Below the pieces are notes generated by a model. The model did no database searches and had not been told where the DNA came from. It saw only the letters and a list, made by a program, of their open reading frames with translations. DNA of 64,000 nt from Shinella sp. UYSO24 (GTDB lineage Bacteria > Pseudomonadota > Alphaproteobacteria > Rhizobiales > Rhizobiaceae), in contig CABHNZ010000010.1 of the NCBI GenBank assembly GCA_902167985.1, forward strand, positions 1 through 64,000, given 5' to 3'. Shown here one piece after another: positions 19,382 through 30,154 of this stretch (position 1 is its first letter; every line of letters begins with the position of its first letter). The position numbers and the translations under genes were made by a program.

Positions 19382-20310
19382 ATGGGGCCGAGCCTGCGGC
19401 ATCTGGAGATTTTCCGGCTGTTTTCCCGCGTTCTGAACGTGACCGAGACGGCGCGCTGTTGAGGATCGCACAGCCATCCGTCAGTCAGGCACTGAAGGAA
19501 CTGGAGGGCAAGCTCGGCGTCGAACTGATCGTTCGCGGCAGTGGTCCGCTGAAGCTGACGGCCGATGCCGAAATGCTGCTGAAGGACATGGATCAGGTGC
19601 TTGAGCATATGCATATGCTCAACGAACGCGCCGCACGGCTGAGGGGTGAGCACGATTCCAGCATCTCGATTGCGACCGTCCATCCGCTGACGGCCTCGAT
19701 CATGCCGAAAGCGCTTCTGCGGCTGCGCCACGACCAGCCTAATGCCAAGGTTCGTATCGAGGCCTTTCCCAGCCGCGAAGTGGTGCGCCGGGTCGTCGAT
19801 CGCACGGCCGATATCGGCTTCACCTTCCTGCCCGTCGAAGAGCCGGATGTCGTTGTGCGGCCGCTTTTGCGCACCGACATGATCTGCCTCGTGCCGGCCG
19901 GTCACAGGCTGCAGGATGCGGCAGTGGTGACGCCTGCCGATCTTTCGACGGAAACCATCGTGACCTTGGGGGCGCAGGTCCGTCAGGAATTCGATGTTCG
20001 CCTCGCCTTCGACATGCCCGAGGACGATGCGCGGTTCATCACCACCAATAATGCCATCGTGTCGGTCGATCTGGTCCGCCAGAAGCTCGGCGTTGCCGTG
20101 ACGCTGCCCTATATCCTGACGCAGCCGCAGATGGATGATGTGATCGCCGTTCCCTTCCAGCCCGCCATTCGCCGAACGCTCGTCGCCGTCTATGTCCGCA
20201 AGCCCAGCATGACCTCCTTCACGCGGGCTCTGCTTGGCCATGTTCGCGAAGAGCTTCGCCAGTTCGGCCGGGAACTTGGCGAAAAGGGTATTGCCGCGAC
20301 AGTGCCGTGA
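19382..20310 (+). CDS. LysR-family transcriptional regulator, one frameshift
   Basis: About 309 residues from ATG 19382. The helix-turn-helix lies at residues about 5-65, with LRHLEIFRLFSRVLNVTETA, then after the break RIAQPSVSQALKELEGKLGV. A missing C near 19458 (gcgcgcctgttg reduced to gcgcgctgttg) creates an early stop. Restoring it joins both halves of the HTH domain. The effector domain follows (residues about 90-300). Divergent orientation suggests it controls the dpp-like operon and perhaps the amidase-racemase pair downstream. Confidence 0.86.
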
Positions 20311-20481
20311 GGCGGCCCTGAGGCGGCTGTGAGGCGGCTGTTGCCACCGGTGACGGCGCATAGGTGATAACCTATTCGCCTATGCCGGTTTCCTATTGGA
20401 CGCCTGGCTTTGGCTTCCTGTACCCAAGGTGCTGGACGACAGCTTTGTCTGAGCATCATTTCAGGATCAGGATTGACACAA

Positions 20482-21848
20482 ATGGATAAGCCGCTTTGGA
20501 AACTGTCTGCAGCGCAACTGGCGGCCGCCTATCGCAGCCGGACATTGAGGCCAAGCGAGGTTCTGGCGGCGGTCAGTGAACGGGCCAAGGCGGTCGACCC
20601 GCTTCTCAACCTATTTGCCAGTTTTGATGAGGAAGGCGCGGTGAAGGCCGCCGCCGAGGCGGATCGCCGGTTTGAAGAAGGCCGCGGCCGGGGCTTTCGA
20701 TGGCATTCCGCTCAGCATCAAGGACAATATCCCGGTCAAGGGCCTGCCGATCGCCTGGGGCAGCAAGCTCTATGTCGGCAATGTCGCCGAGAAGGATGAA
20801 CTGCCGGTAGCACGCCTGAGAGGGCAGGGCGCCGTCATCCTGGGCAAGACCAATGTTTCCGAATTCACGCTCGGGCGCGGCAATGTCAGCACGCTTGCCT
20901 TCGGGACGACGCGCAATCCCTGGAACCCGGCACTGACGAGCGGCGCATCGACAGGCGGCGGCGCTGCGGCGGTCGCGGCCGGTGTCGGCCCGGTGACCTA
21001 CGGAACCGATGGCGGCGGCTCCATTCGCCGGCCGGCCGGTTACAACAATCTTGTCGGCATCAAGCGTCCACCGGTCGGGTGGCGCGGATCGATGGACTGC
21101 CGGTCATCCTGCATGATTTCGAGATTGTCGGGCCGCTTGCCCGCACCGTTGATGACCTTGCCATGGCGCTCTCGGCCGTTGAGGGGCCGCATCCGGAAGA
21201 CAGGCTGTCCTTCGGCTTTCAGCCCGGCTCCATCGAGCCGGTCGGCAAGGGCAAGCGCGTTCTTTACGTGCCGAGCCTGCCGGGCATGCCGGTCGATGAC
21301 GCGATCGCAAACTCCTGCGCGGCTGCCGCCGACAATCTGCGCAAGCTCGGCTTCGTCGTCGATGAGGCCCGGCGCCTTTCGATGTGGCACTGTTCGAGAA
21401 ACATTGGCCGGCCGTCGGATCGGCGGGGCTCGCATGGCTGCTGCGCGATACCGAATGGCAGGGTCGCATCGGCGAGGCCTATCCCCCGATGATCGAGAAG
21501 GGGAAATCCCTGAGCGCCATCGATTATGTCGATGCGCTGGAAGCCTTCCGGCAGACCTATCGCCAGCTTGCCCGCCATTTCGAGAGCTACGATCTGCTGA
21601 TGACACCGTCATCCGGTGCCGTTCAGTGGAAGGCCGAGGAGTTCGGTCCGCCCTATCACCGCGTCTTTACCGGTTTCGTCAACGCCGCCGGCCTGCCGGG
21701 GATGAGCATTCCTGCCGATCCGACAGCCGATGGTCTTCCGGTCGGCTTCCAGCTGATTGCGCCCTTCGGCGAGGATTGGCGGCTGATCTCCGTCGCCAAG
21801 GCTTACGAGGCTGCCTATCCCTGGGCGGATCGCTGGCCGGACCTTTAA
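20482..21848 (+). CDS. Amidase-signature hydrolase, three frameshifts
   Basis: Starts MDKPLWKLSAAQLAAAYRS. Amidase-signature motifs are present: the catalytic Lys in PLSIKDNIPVKG, the loop SGASTGGGAAAVAAG and the Ser nucleophile in GTDGGGSIRRPA. Breaks lie at about 20690 (two bases missing), 21064 (ccg to cg) and 21387 (ccc to cc). Restoring them gives 456 codons, with VGIKPSTGRVARIDGLP and RRPFDVALFEKHW. This family hydrolyses amides to acid plus ammonia. It sits with an importer and a racemase-like protein, consistent with use of an imported amide. Confidence 0.85.
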
Positions 21849-21860
21849 GGCGAGGCTGCG

Positions 21861-22526
21861 ATGGCCGGCATTCTGCATGTCATCAATCCGAATTCTTCGG
21901 ATCATGTCACGGAGGCGATCCGCCACGCTGCCCGGCCCTATGCCGGCGGGGCTGTGGAGTTCGCCATCACCTCCATGGCCGATGGACCGAAGGGGATCGA
22001 GACCGAGGCTGATCTTCATGCCTCGGTCGGGCCGATGCTGCGCTTCGTGCGATCAGAGCCCGATGCGGCGGGGTTCGTCATTGCATGTTTTGGTGATCCG
22101 GGCCTCCAGGTCCTGCGTGAGGTCAGCGGCAAGCCGGTCTTCGGGATCGGCGAATGTGGGGTCTTGAGCGCGCTTGCGCTTGGGGAGCGCTTTGGCGTGA
22201 TCTCCATTCTGGAGGCTGCGATCCCGCGCCATCTCCGTTCTTTCCGGATGATGGGCGTGAAGGATCGTCTCGCCGCCGACCGGGCGATCGGCATGGGGGT
22301 GGCGGCACTCAGCGACAAGCGGATGATGCTTGAGAAGATGATCGCGACGGGCCATCGGCTGAGGCAGGAGGATGGCGCGGATGTGATCCTGCTTGCAGGG
22401 GCCGCAATGTCCGCCATCCGCTCCGATCTTGCGCGGGAAATCGGTGTTCCGGTGGTCGATCCGACTTCTGCTGCCATTGCGATGGCGAGCGGCTTCGTCC
22501 GTCAGGCCAGGCGGTTGCTGTCATAG
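21861..22526 (+). CDS. Asp/Glu/hydantoin racemase-like protein lacking the second Cys
   Basis: 221 residues with the family opening ILHVINPNSSDHVTEAI and the first active-site Cys in AGFVIACFGDPGL. In racemases of this family a second Cys lies in the V-I-L-G-C-A-G-M segment. Here it reads VILLAGAAMSAI, with Ala in its place. Two-cysteine racemisation is therefore unlikely, and a one-cysteine reaction, as in some decarboxylases and isomerases of the superfamily, is possible. The start lies 12 bp after the amidase stop, so the two are one operon. Confidence 0.78.
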   Translation: MAGILHVINPNSSDHVTEAIRHAARPYAGGAVEFAITSMADGPKGIETEADLHASVGPMLRFVRSEPDAAGFVIACFGDPGLQVLREVSGKPVFGIGECGVLSALALGERFGVISILEAAIPRHLRSFRMMGVKDRLAADRAIGMGVAALSDKRMMLEKMIATGHRLRQEDGADVILLAGAAMSAIRSDLAREIGVPVVDPTSAAIAMASGFVRQARRLLS

Positions 22527-22613
22527 GCTGCGGATAGGCCAGCCACTATCTGATTGGCGGCTGAGCTACTCAAGCCTGCCCAGCCTTCAGCATGCCTGCC
22601 ATCCTCGAGCCTC

Positions 22614-23929
22614 TCAGCGCTTGCCGCCGAAACGGCGGGGGCCGGGGCGGCCCGTCACCTGATCCCAGTAATCGTCGGCCCGGCGCTCGAAAGTCGGGCT
22701 TTCGCGCGCATCGCTCTGGTAGAAGGCGCCCGGCGGTACGTCCGGTGCATAGACCTGCTCGCTCCAGCCGCGGCCATCGTCATGCGGGAAGGCATAGCCG
22801 ACATGACCGAGGGCGGCGGCGCCCTTGTAATGCGCGTCGCGCAGATGCAGCGGCACTGCCGACGGCGCCTCGCTTGCCACATGGGCAAGCGCCAGCGAAA
22901 TGCCGCGGCAGGCGGAGTTCGATTTCGGTGCGCGCGCCACATGAAGCGCTGCATGGGCAAGAATGATCTGCGCCTCCGGATAGCCGATCTTCTCCACCGC
23001 GTGGAGGGCAGCGACGGCCGTCTGGAGTGCCGTATTATCCGCAAGCCCGACGTCTTCTGAGGCATGGATCATGATGCGCCGGGCGATATAGCGCGGATCC
23101 TCGCCGCCGTGGATCAGGCGTGCCAGCCAGTAGAGCGTCGCGTCCGGGTCGGAGCCGCGCATGGATTTCACGAAGGCCGAGACCACGTCGTAATGCGCAT
23201 CGCCCGACCGGTCGTGATTGACCGGTGCTGCCGCATAGGCCTCCTCGACCATGGCTTCGGTGACGAGAACCGGTCGCCGTCCGGATGGCCGACGGCAAGG
23301 CTTTCGAGCACGGTCAGCGCCCGGCGCGCATCGCCGCCGGACCGTCCGGCTATGCGCCGCAGAAGCGCCGGGCTCAAGTCCACCACGATGCCTTTGCGGC
23401 CGAGATGGGCAAGGCCGCGGCGCACAACCTCTTCCATCTCCTCGAGCGCCAGCGGCTCCAGTTTGAGGATTGTCGAGCGCGAGATGAGCGCGGGCGTCAG
23501 CGTATGATAGGGGTTGCCGGTCGTGGCGCCGATGAAATCGGCCACGCCTTCCTCGCAGAGTGCCAGAAGATGATCCTGCTGTGTCGCGCTGAAGCGATGC
23601 ACCTCGTCGGCGAAGAGAAGCGTCGGGCGCATGCGCGCCTCGTCGGCAATCTTGCGGATGTCGGCGACATTGTTATGTGCCGCGTGAAGCGGCCTGAAAT
23701 TCTTGCCCAGCATGTTGCCGATCGCGCGGGCGATCGAGGTCTTGCCGAGACCGGGAGGACCATAGAGGATGATGCTGCCGAGCCGCCCGGCGGCGATGCG
23801 CCGGCGCAGCATGGTTCCTTCGCCCAGAACCTTCTCCTGCCCGATCACATCGTCGAGGGTTGCCGGGCGCAGTTCCGCGGCCAGCGGCATGGAGCCGGTG
23901 CGGGGGGCGGCATCGAAAAGATCGGTCAT
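22614..23929 (-). CDS. rarA: RarA/MgsA-like AAA+ ATPase, one frameshift
   Basis: About 438 residues from ATG 23929, preceded by GAGG. The AAA+ core has Walker A GPPGLGKTS, Walker B TLLFADEVHRF and sensor GATTGNPYHTL. The C-terminal half has the RarA hallmark RGSDPDATLYWLARLI then IASEDVGLAD-like IMIHASEDVGLADN, and a C-terminal DYWDQVTGR. A missing T near 23272 (ttt to tt) splits the gene; restored it reads DRFLVTEAMVEEAY. RarA acts at stalled replication forks. A start at 23968 is possible but lacks a ribosome site. Confidence 0.85.
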
Positions 23930-24124
23930 GCGAGCCTCGTCGAAAGGTTTCTGTTGCCGCGGCGGCATCGTGCTGCTGCCCTGCCGGCCCTGTTCGTCTA
24001 CCGGCCCGAAAGGGTGGGGTCAAATCACCCGGGGTTCTGGCGAGGGTGGAATGATTTGGTCTAGGATCGCATTATCCCGATGGATTCGGGATGGCGTGAC
24101 GTTTGCGCCGGAACAGAGGTAGAG

Positions 24125-25091
24125 ATGGCGAATATTCTGATTTGTACGACCGGCGGCACGATCGCGAGTTCGGCGAAGGACCCGGTCAATGCAACGCATT
24201 ACGAGCTTGGCGGCATCGTCGGCGATGACCTGATCGCCAGCGTACCGGGCATTTCCGACCTGGCCACCCTGCAGACCGAAAAGATCTTCGATGTCGTGAG
24301 CGGCGATATAGATGGCGAGATGCTGTTGCAGCTGGCGCGCACGGTCGAGGCGCGGCTGGGCGACGAGGCGGTGGACGGCGTGGTGATCACCCATGGCACC
24401 GACACGATGGAAGAGACCGCCTTCTTTCTCGACCTGACCACGCAGCCTCCGGCAAGCCAGTCATCCTCACCGGTGCCATGCGGCCATCATCCGCCATCAG
24501 CGCGGATGGTCCGCGCAATCTCATGCAGGCCGTGGCTCTGGCGGCGCATCCCGATGCCAGGGCGCGCGGCGTCATGATCGTCATGAATGACCGCATTCAT
24601 TCCGGCTATTATGCCACCAAGGCGCATACGACCGTGCCCGATGCCTTCCATGCCGCCGAGCAGGGAACGCTCGGCATATGTCTCGATGCCGTGCCGCATT
24701 TCTACTATTCCGCAGCGCTGCCCACGGGGAAGGCCAGTTTCGACCTTAAGGGCATCGAGGCCCTGCCTGCGGTTGCGATCGTCTATCTGGCTCAGGGGCT
24801 GGACTGGCATCCCGTTCAGGCGGCCATTGATCATGGCGCCAAGGGCATCGTGATTGCGGCGAACGGCGCCGGCAATGTTCCCAAGACCTTCAAGGACGAT
24901 CTGGCGGCGCTGACGAAAAGGGCATCCCGGTCGTGCTGTCTTCGCGGACCGGCAGTGGTTACGCCATCAAGGATGACGGCGACAGTATCCCGGCCGGTCT
25001 TCTCAACCCGCAAAAGGCCCGCATTCTTCTGCAACTCGGCCTCGCAAGCGGGCTGGATGCCGCCGCGATCAGGACGCTGTTTGCGTTCTAG
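24125..25091 (+). CDS. L-asparaginase, two frameshifts
   Basis: About 322 residues with no clear signal peptide. Active-site motifs TTGGTIAS (residues 8-15) and VITHGTDTMEET carry the two catalytic Thr regions of asparaginase/glutaminase. Breaks at about 24447 (ccc to cc) and 24917 (aaaaa to aaaa). Restored they read TTQPSGKPVILTGAMRPSSA and LTKKGIPVVLSSRTGSGY, both family motifs. The gene hydrolyses Asn to Asp plus ammonia. It converges with the RpiR regulator, ending 35 bp from it. Confidence 0.9.
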
Positions 25092-25125
25092 GATCGCCGG
25101 AGACGGCGCCGGACCATCCCGGCCA

Positions 25126-26019
25126 TCATTTCTTCGACGGCCGGATTGCCGTGCGCAGTTCGAGCAGCCGGTCCAGCGATTGCAGGGTCTTTTCGCGCGC
25201 GGCCGCGGCAAGCGAGAGCATGAGCGCTTCGATGGAGACCATCGTTGCGCCATGCAGGGCAACATGCTCGGTCTTTGCGCGCGGAATGACGATCGAGGCA
25301 TCCGCGTGGCGCCGCAGCACGGTATCGGGCTGTCCGACAAGCATGATGATCGGGACGCCGAGCCGCTTGGCTTCGCCGATCGTTGTCATGGCCTCCCGGT
25401 GCGCCCGGCCATAGACCATCATGATCAGCGCATCGCCTTCCTCGATCGACAGAAGCTGTTCGGCAAGCGCAATGCCCGTGGCGTTGAGCGCATAGGAGGG
25501 ATAGCCGTTTCGCTGGAAGAGCCGGGCGGCATAGGTGGCGATGATGCCCGAAGCGCCGATCCCGAAGACGCCGATGCGCTGCGCCGCCATCAGAAGCGGC
25601 ACGGCCTGGCGGATCGCCTCGCGATTGGCGGGCTCGGACAGGGCCTCCATCGCCTTCCTGTGATCGTTGATCACGAAGTCTATGGCATCGTCGGTGCCCA
25701 TTTCCAGCGCATCGGTTGTTGCCGCCATCTTTTCCGATGGAGAATCCGTCTCGCCGATATGGGCTTCCAGCGTGTCCTTGAGGTCGATCAGACCTTCGAA
25801 GCCGAGCGCCTGGATGGCCCGGATGACGGTCGCGTCCGACGTTTCCGTTTCGGCGGCGATCTCGAGCGCCGACTTGCCGAGGACTGCATGCCGATGCTGG
25901 TCGATGTAATCGGCAACGCTGAGCAGGCTCGGTGAAAGCGAGGCGCGCCTGTTCTTCAGCCTTTCGCCATAGCGATCGTTGCGGCGTGGCTTCCTGCTCG
26001 GTCTCGGCGTGTCGTTCAT
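25126..26019 (-). CDS. RpiR/MurR-family transcriptional regulator (HTH plus SIS)
   Basis: 297 residues. The N-terminal HTH_6 domain (about 20-100) contains KSALEIAAETETSDATVIRA, then IQALGFEGLIDLKD. The C-terminal SIS domain (about 140-265) has RIGVFGIGASGIIATYAARL and binds a phosphosugar or related ligand in this family. The gene is intact. Its target is not evident; the neighbours are asparaginase (convergent) and the siderophore genes. Confidence 0.88.
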   Translation of the reverse strand: MNDTPRPSRKPRRNDRYGERLKNRRASLSPSLLSVADYIDQHRHAVLGKSALEIAAETETSDATVIRAIQALGFEGLIDLKDTLEAHIGETDSPSEKMAATTDALEMGTDDAIDFVINDHRKAMEALSEPANREAIRQAVPLLMAAQRIGVFGIGASGIIATYAARLFQRNGYPSYALNATGIALAEQLLSIEEGDALIMMVYGRAHREAMTTIGEAKRLGVPIIMLVGQPDTVLRRHADASIVIPRAKTEHVALHGATMVSIEALMLSLAAAAREKTLQSLDRLLELRTAIRPSKK

Positions 26020-26104
26020 CTGTTCCGGTATCGTCCCTGCGCAATTTTCCCGGCAATGTGCCGGATGGGCGGCCTTTTGAAAAGTTGCTGCCCGCCGCTT
26101 TGGC

Positions 26105-27091
26105 TCACGGGCTCTTCATCGGAGGCTGCCGGCCGGAAACCTGCGACTGGATAACCGACACCATCAGGGCAAGCGCCGCATAGGAATTGGAGATCGCCTC
26201 CTCGCGCGGTAGGACGATGTAACGACCCTCGCGGCAGGCAGTCAGGAACTGGCAATAGTCGGGCAGGATCCTGTTCATCGCCTCGATTTCTTCCGCCGGG
26301 TTGCCGCCGGTATCGGAGCGGTAGGTATCGAAAATATAGTCCGCATCGAGATCGGGCAGTCGCTCCGCGCTTACCTCGATGCGTCCGCCTTCCGCTATGC
26401 CGTCGATGATCGCCGGGAATTTGAAGCCGGCGTCGCGCAGCACGCGCCCGAGCGCGCGATAGGTATGATAGACGCTGATCTTGCCGTTCAGCGCCTGAAG
26501 CACCGACACGGTGACTTTCGACGTGTCGACGAGTTTCTGCAGCTGGGCGATCTGGGCCCGGTAACGACGGTCGAGAACGGCAAGTCGTGCCTGCGTGCCG
26601 GTGAGATCGGCAAGTTTCTCGTAAATATGCGGCGCGCCGCCGGACGCGTCGTCGATCACGACGGTGGGGGCGATCTTCGAAAGTTGCTCGATGGGCGTGG
26701 TCCGGCCCGGCTCGGTGATGATCAGATCCGGCCTGGCCGCAACCACCGCCTCCATGTCGACGGTGATGGCGCCGACATAACGGATCTCGGAATTGTCGAA
26801 ATCGACCCCGGTCAGGATGGCGCTGGAGCGCAGATAGGGCTTGCCATCGAGGCCCGTACGGCCGTGGCTTGCTACCGGTGGCACACCAAGCTCGATCAGC
26901 GGAATGGTGATGTCGAGATCATGCATCGAGACGATGCGCAAGGGATGTTTCGGCACCTCGACGACCCGCCCCGCATCATCGGTGAAGGAACGGGTTGCGG
27001 TGTTTTGCGGGATCGCTTGCTGCGCCGCGGCCATCTGTGTGCCGGCCAGCAGCATTGCAAAGGCGGCGAGCCATGCGGGGATCGTCTTCAT
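26105..27091 (-). CDS. Iron-siderophore ABC substrate-binding protein (FecB/FhuD-like)
   Basis: 328 residues. ATG 27091 is chosen because GAGG lies 9 nt upstream; 27100 is an alternative. The signal peptide is AWLAAFAMLLAGTQMAAAQ with cleavage near AAA-QQ. Periplasmic_binding_2 features include TFTDDAGR-like SFTDDAGRVVEVPKHPLRIV, RPDLIITEPG and a long central helix. It is the last gene of the four-gene minus-strand uptake operon under a RirA-type box. Confidence 0.88.
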   Translation of the reverse strand: MKTIPAWLAAFAMLLAGTQMAAAQQAIPQNTATRSFTDDAGRVVEVPKHPLRIVSMHDLDITIPLIELGVPPVASHGRTGLDGKPYLRSSAILTGVDFDNSEIRYVGAITVDMEAVVAARPDLIITEPGRTTPIEQLSKIAPTVVIDDASGGAPHIYEKLADLTGTQARLAVLDRRYRAQIAQLQKLVDTSKVTVSVLQALNGKISVYHTYRALGRVLRDAGFKFPAIIDGIAEGGRIEVSAERLPDLDADYIFDTYRSDTGGNPAEEIEAMNRILPDYCQFLTACREGRYIVLPREEAISNSYAALALMVSVIQSQVSGRQPPMKSP

Positions 27092-27102
27092 CGGGGTCAT
27101 CC

Positions 27103-28163
27103 TCAAAGTTGGTCGCGGCGCATCCACAGAAGCGCCAGAAGAACGGGCACGCCGACGATCGACATGACGATGCCGGCCGGCAGTTGCAGCGGTGCAAGTG
27201 CTGCCCGGCCGATCGTATCGGCCGTAAGCACGAGACCTGCGCCATAAAGGGCAGAGGCGCAGAGCAGGCCGACCTGATTGGCCCGCACGGACAGGCGCGC
27301 CAGATGCGGCGCGATCAGTCCGACGAAGCCGAGGCTCCCGACGATCGACACGCAGGCGGCCGTCAACAGCACGGGGGCCGCGAAGCGGATGATCGCCAGC
27401 CGCCTCAGGTTGATGCCGAGCCCCGTTGCGACGGCGCGGCCGAATATGGCGCCGTCGGCGGCCGCGGCCGTCAGGAAAGCAGGCTCGAGCCGGCCAGTGC
27501 CGCGAAAGGCAACCGGCACCGTCTGCCAGGAGGCGGCATTGAGACTGCGGCCATCCAGACCATGGCGGACTGCACATCGCGGATATCGGCCGTGGTGAGG
27601 ATGATGGAGAGAATGGCGGCAAGAGCCCAGGATATGCCGATGCCGATCATGACGAAGCGCATGCGTGTCAGATCGCGGGCGATGGCCGCCACCAGCAGGG
27701 CGACGATCAGGCCACCCGCCATGCCTGCCGCGATGCGCCCGAAACCGTGATGGATCGGAGCATGAAGGGCAAAGAGAATGGCAGCCACGCTTGCGCCTTC
27801 CTTGACGCCGAGAAGTCCGGGGTCTGCCAGTCCATTGCGTGTCAATGTCTGCATGGCACAGCCGGCAAGGCCGAGCATGGCGCCGGCGAGAAGTGCCAGA
27901 AGAACGCGTGGCATTCTCAGATCCCACAGGATCTGCGTGGCCTGAAAGTTCAGGTTCTCAGGTGCGAGGAAAAGATCGGCCAGATCCCGAAACCCGACGC
28001 TCTGGCTGCCGACAAGCAGCGCCGCGAGCGCCAGGATCGCAAGCAGCAGCGTCAGCGCCGTCAGGACGATCGCCGTCGGCAAATGGATCCGGCGGGAGAT
28101 GGAGGCACTGCCGATGAGGCGGTAGCCGTTTTGGCGTGCGAGGGCGGATTTCTGTTCGCTCAT
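27103..28163 (-). CDS. FecCD-family siderophore ABC permease (second), one frameshift
   Basis: About 353 residues, ten-helix BtuC/FecCD type. ATG 28163 overlaps the upstream permease stop. Motifs: DLRMPRVLLALLAGAMLGLA, then RNGLADPGLLGVKEGA. Near 27550 a missing G breaks the frame. Restored it reads WMAGSLNAASWQTVPV and continues into SLGFVGLIAPHLARL, the conserved ATPase-contact motif. It forms a heterodimeric channel with the permease at 28160-29190. Confidence 0.87.
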
Positions 28164-29190
28164 CGCAGGGCCCGCGCTGCGATGAGGGTGAAGACCGGTG
28201 CGCCGATGAGTGCGGTCATGATGCCGGTGGCAAATTCATGGGGAGAGACGAGCGTTCGCGCGCGATATCCGCCGCGGTCAGCAGGCAGGCGCCACCGAGT
28301 GCGGCAATCGGGAGCGCCAGACGGAAATCGCCGCGCGTCGCCGTGCGTGCCAGCATCGGCACGATGAGGCCGACAAAGCCGATCGGGCCGGCGATCGCAA
28401 CGGAGGCGCCGGCCAGAAGTGCGGTTGCCAGAAGCCCGATGAGCCGCGTTGTCAGGACCGGGACGCCGAGAGCCGTTGCCGCCGCATCCCCGAGCGCCAG
28501 CACGTTGAGTTTCGGGCCGATGGCGAAGGCGAGGGCCAGCGCTGCGAGGATCGGCCAGATGGCCGCACCGAGCGTCTGATAGGTGACGCCGGCCAGATCT
28601 CCCGCCAGCCAGAAACGCATGGATTGCAGCGTCTCTTCGTCGAGAAGCAGGATCGTCGAGGTGATGGAGGAGGCGAGTGCAGAGAGCGCGATGCCGCAGA
28701 ATGTCACTTTCAGCATGGTCGGCCCGGCACGGCCGGCGGATGAGAGCGCAAGGACCAGGGCGAATAGCAGGCCGGCGCCGACGGCTGCAATCAGCGGGCG
28801 TCCCATGCCGACCGACAGGAAAGGCAGGCTGCTGGTGGCCACGACGGCAAGCGACGCGCCAGCGTTCAGCCCCAGAAGATGCGGTTCACCGAGCGGATTG
28901 CGCAGAAGCGCTTGCAGCAGCATGCCGGAAACGCCGAGTGCTGCCCCGACGGCAAGGGCGGCAGCCAGCCGGGCAAGGCGCAGCTTGACGAGAAGCTGGT
29001 GATCGAAATTCTTCGGATCGAAGGCGAAGATCGCCTGAAACAGCGTGATGGGCGAGACCGGTCTTGCGCCGATACTGACATGCACGCAGGCCAAAACGAC
29101 GAGAGCCGCGATGAGGCCCGCCGCAACGGACAAGGGCCGTATCGCAGTTTGCTCTCGTGGTCTCGACGGCAGGTCGGCCACGGTGCTCAA
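28160..29190 (-). CDS. FecCD-family siderophore ABC permease (first), one frameshift near end
   Basis: About 343 residues. No ATG fits well; TTG at 29190, overlapping the stop of the ATPase gene, is the likely coupled start. Motifs: KLRLARLAAALAVGAALGVS, LLRNPLGEPHLLGLNAGASL and IGFVGLIVPMLAR. A missing base near 28262 changes the last 40 codons. Restored they read ADIAARTLVSPHEFATGIMT and end with a stop overlapping the next start, as expected for this family. Confidence 0.86.
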
Positions 29191-30101
29191 CGGATCGGCC
29201 CTCCGGTCTTGGCGGGCAGGAAAAGCGGCTTCTGCGTCTGCGGATGAACGAGGCGAACGACCTCGACGCCAAAGACGTCGCGGATCACCTCTGTCGTGCA
29301 ATCATCCGGATGGTCGGCGATCCGGTGGATAGTGCCACCCTTGAGGAAAATGACCCGGTCGGCATATTGAAGGGCAAAGTTCAGGTCATGCAGCACGGCG
29401 ACGATCGTGCGGCCATGGTCACGGGTCAGATGCGAGAGCAGGTCCATAACCTCGACCTGATAATGCAGGTCGAGGAAGGTCGTCGGCTCGTCGAGGAGGA
29501 TGATCGGGGTCGCCTGCGCCAGCGCCATGGCAATCCAGCAGCGCTGCCGCTGCCCGCCCGATAGCGTGTCGACGGGTTGATCGGCGAGGCTAAGCGTATC
29601 GGTCACTTTGAGCGCGTCTTCGACGGCGCGCTCGTCCTCATCCGTCCATTGTCTGAGAAAACCCTGATGCGGATAGCGTCCGCGCGAGACGAGATCGTAG
29701 ACTGTCAGCCCTTCCGGCAGGACGGGGCTTTGTGGCAGAAGGCCGAGTTTTTTCGCCACCGCCCGCGTCGGCATCCTGTGCAGATCGTCGCCATCGAGCA
29801 GCACGGCGCCGCTGCTCGGCTTCATCAGCCGTGCCATGGTTGCAAGAAGGGTCGACTTGCCGCAGCCGTTCGGGCCGACCATCACGGTCAGCTGACCCTC
29901 GGGGATATGGAGCGAAAGATCCGCAAGCACCGTCTTCGAGCCGTAGCCGGCCGACAGTCCGTTGACGGTGATCGGCGGCTTTTGGCTGGGCTGGCTGTCG
30001 CCGGATCGGCCAGCGCGCGCGCCATCTGCCCGCGCCTCCTCTTGCCGCGCCCCATCTGCCCGCGTCTCGTCTGACACCGTTATCTCTTGCAAATCCGGCA
30101 T
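29187..30101 (-). CDS. Siderophore ABC ATP-binding protein (FecE-like)
   Basis: 304 residues from ATG 30101. Walker A GPNGCGKST, Q-loop LLPQSPVLPEG, signature [15 protein letters not shown], Walker B IILLDEPTTFLD and switch LHDLNFALQYADR are complete. The first 45 residues are an unusual Ala/Asp/Gly/Arg-rich tail, encoded partly by an imperfect 30-bp direct duplication at about 30018-30075. First gene of the minus-strand iron operon. Confidence 0.92.
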   Translation of the reverse strand: MPDLQEITVSDETRADGARQEEARADGARAGRSGDSQPSQKPPITVNGLSAGYGSKTVLADLSLHIPEGQLTVMVGPNGCGKSTLLATMARLMKPSSGAVLLDGDDLHRMPTRAVAKKLGLLPQSPVLPEGLTVYDLVSRGRYPHQGFLRQWTDEDERAVEDALKVTDTLSLADQPVDTLSGGQRQRCWIAMALAQATPIILLDEPTTFLDLHYQVEVMDLLSHLTRDHGRTIVAVLHDLNFALQYADRVIFLKGGTIHRIADHPDDCTTEVIRDVFGVEVVRLVHPQTQKPLFLPAKTGGPIR

Positions 30102-30139
30102 GCCCTGTCGTCCCGAAATCGCGCCAGAGAAAGAATTCC

Positions 30140-30154
30140 TGAGTGTAGTAGTCA
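30140..30154 (-). promoter_or_regulatory. RirA-type iron-responsive operator upstream of fecE-like operon
   Basis: TGAGTGTAGTAGTCA fits TGA-N9-TCA, the consensus of the rhizobial iron-responsive operator bound by RirA. On the minus strand it reads TTGACTACTACACTCA, nearly identical to the box before the TonB receptor. It lies about 40 bp from the operon start. Iron-replete RirA should repress from here. Confidence 0.72.

Noticed and set aside
20482..21848. Four separate small genes or a true amidase pseudogene
   Set aside because: Each break is explained by lost bases, and the rejoined protein has all amidase-signature motifs.
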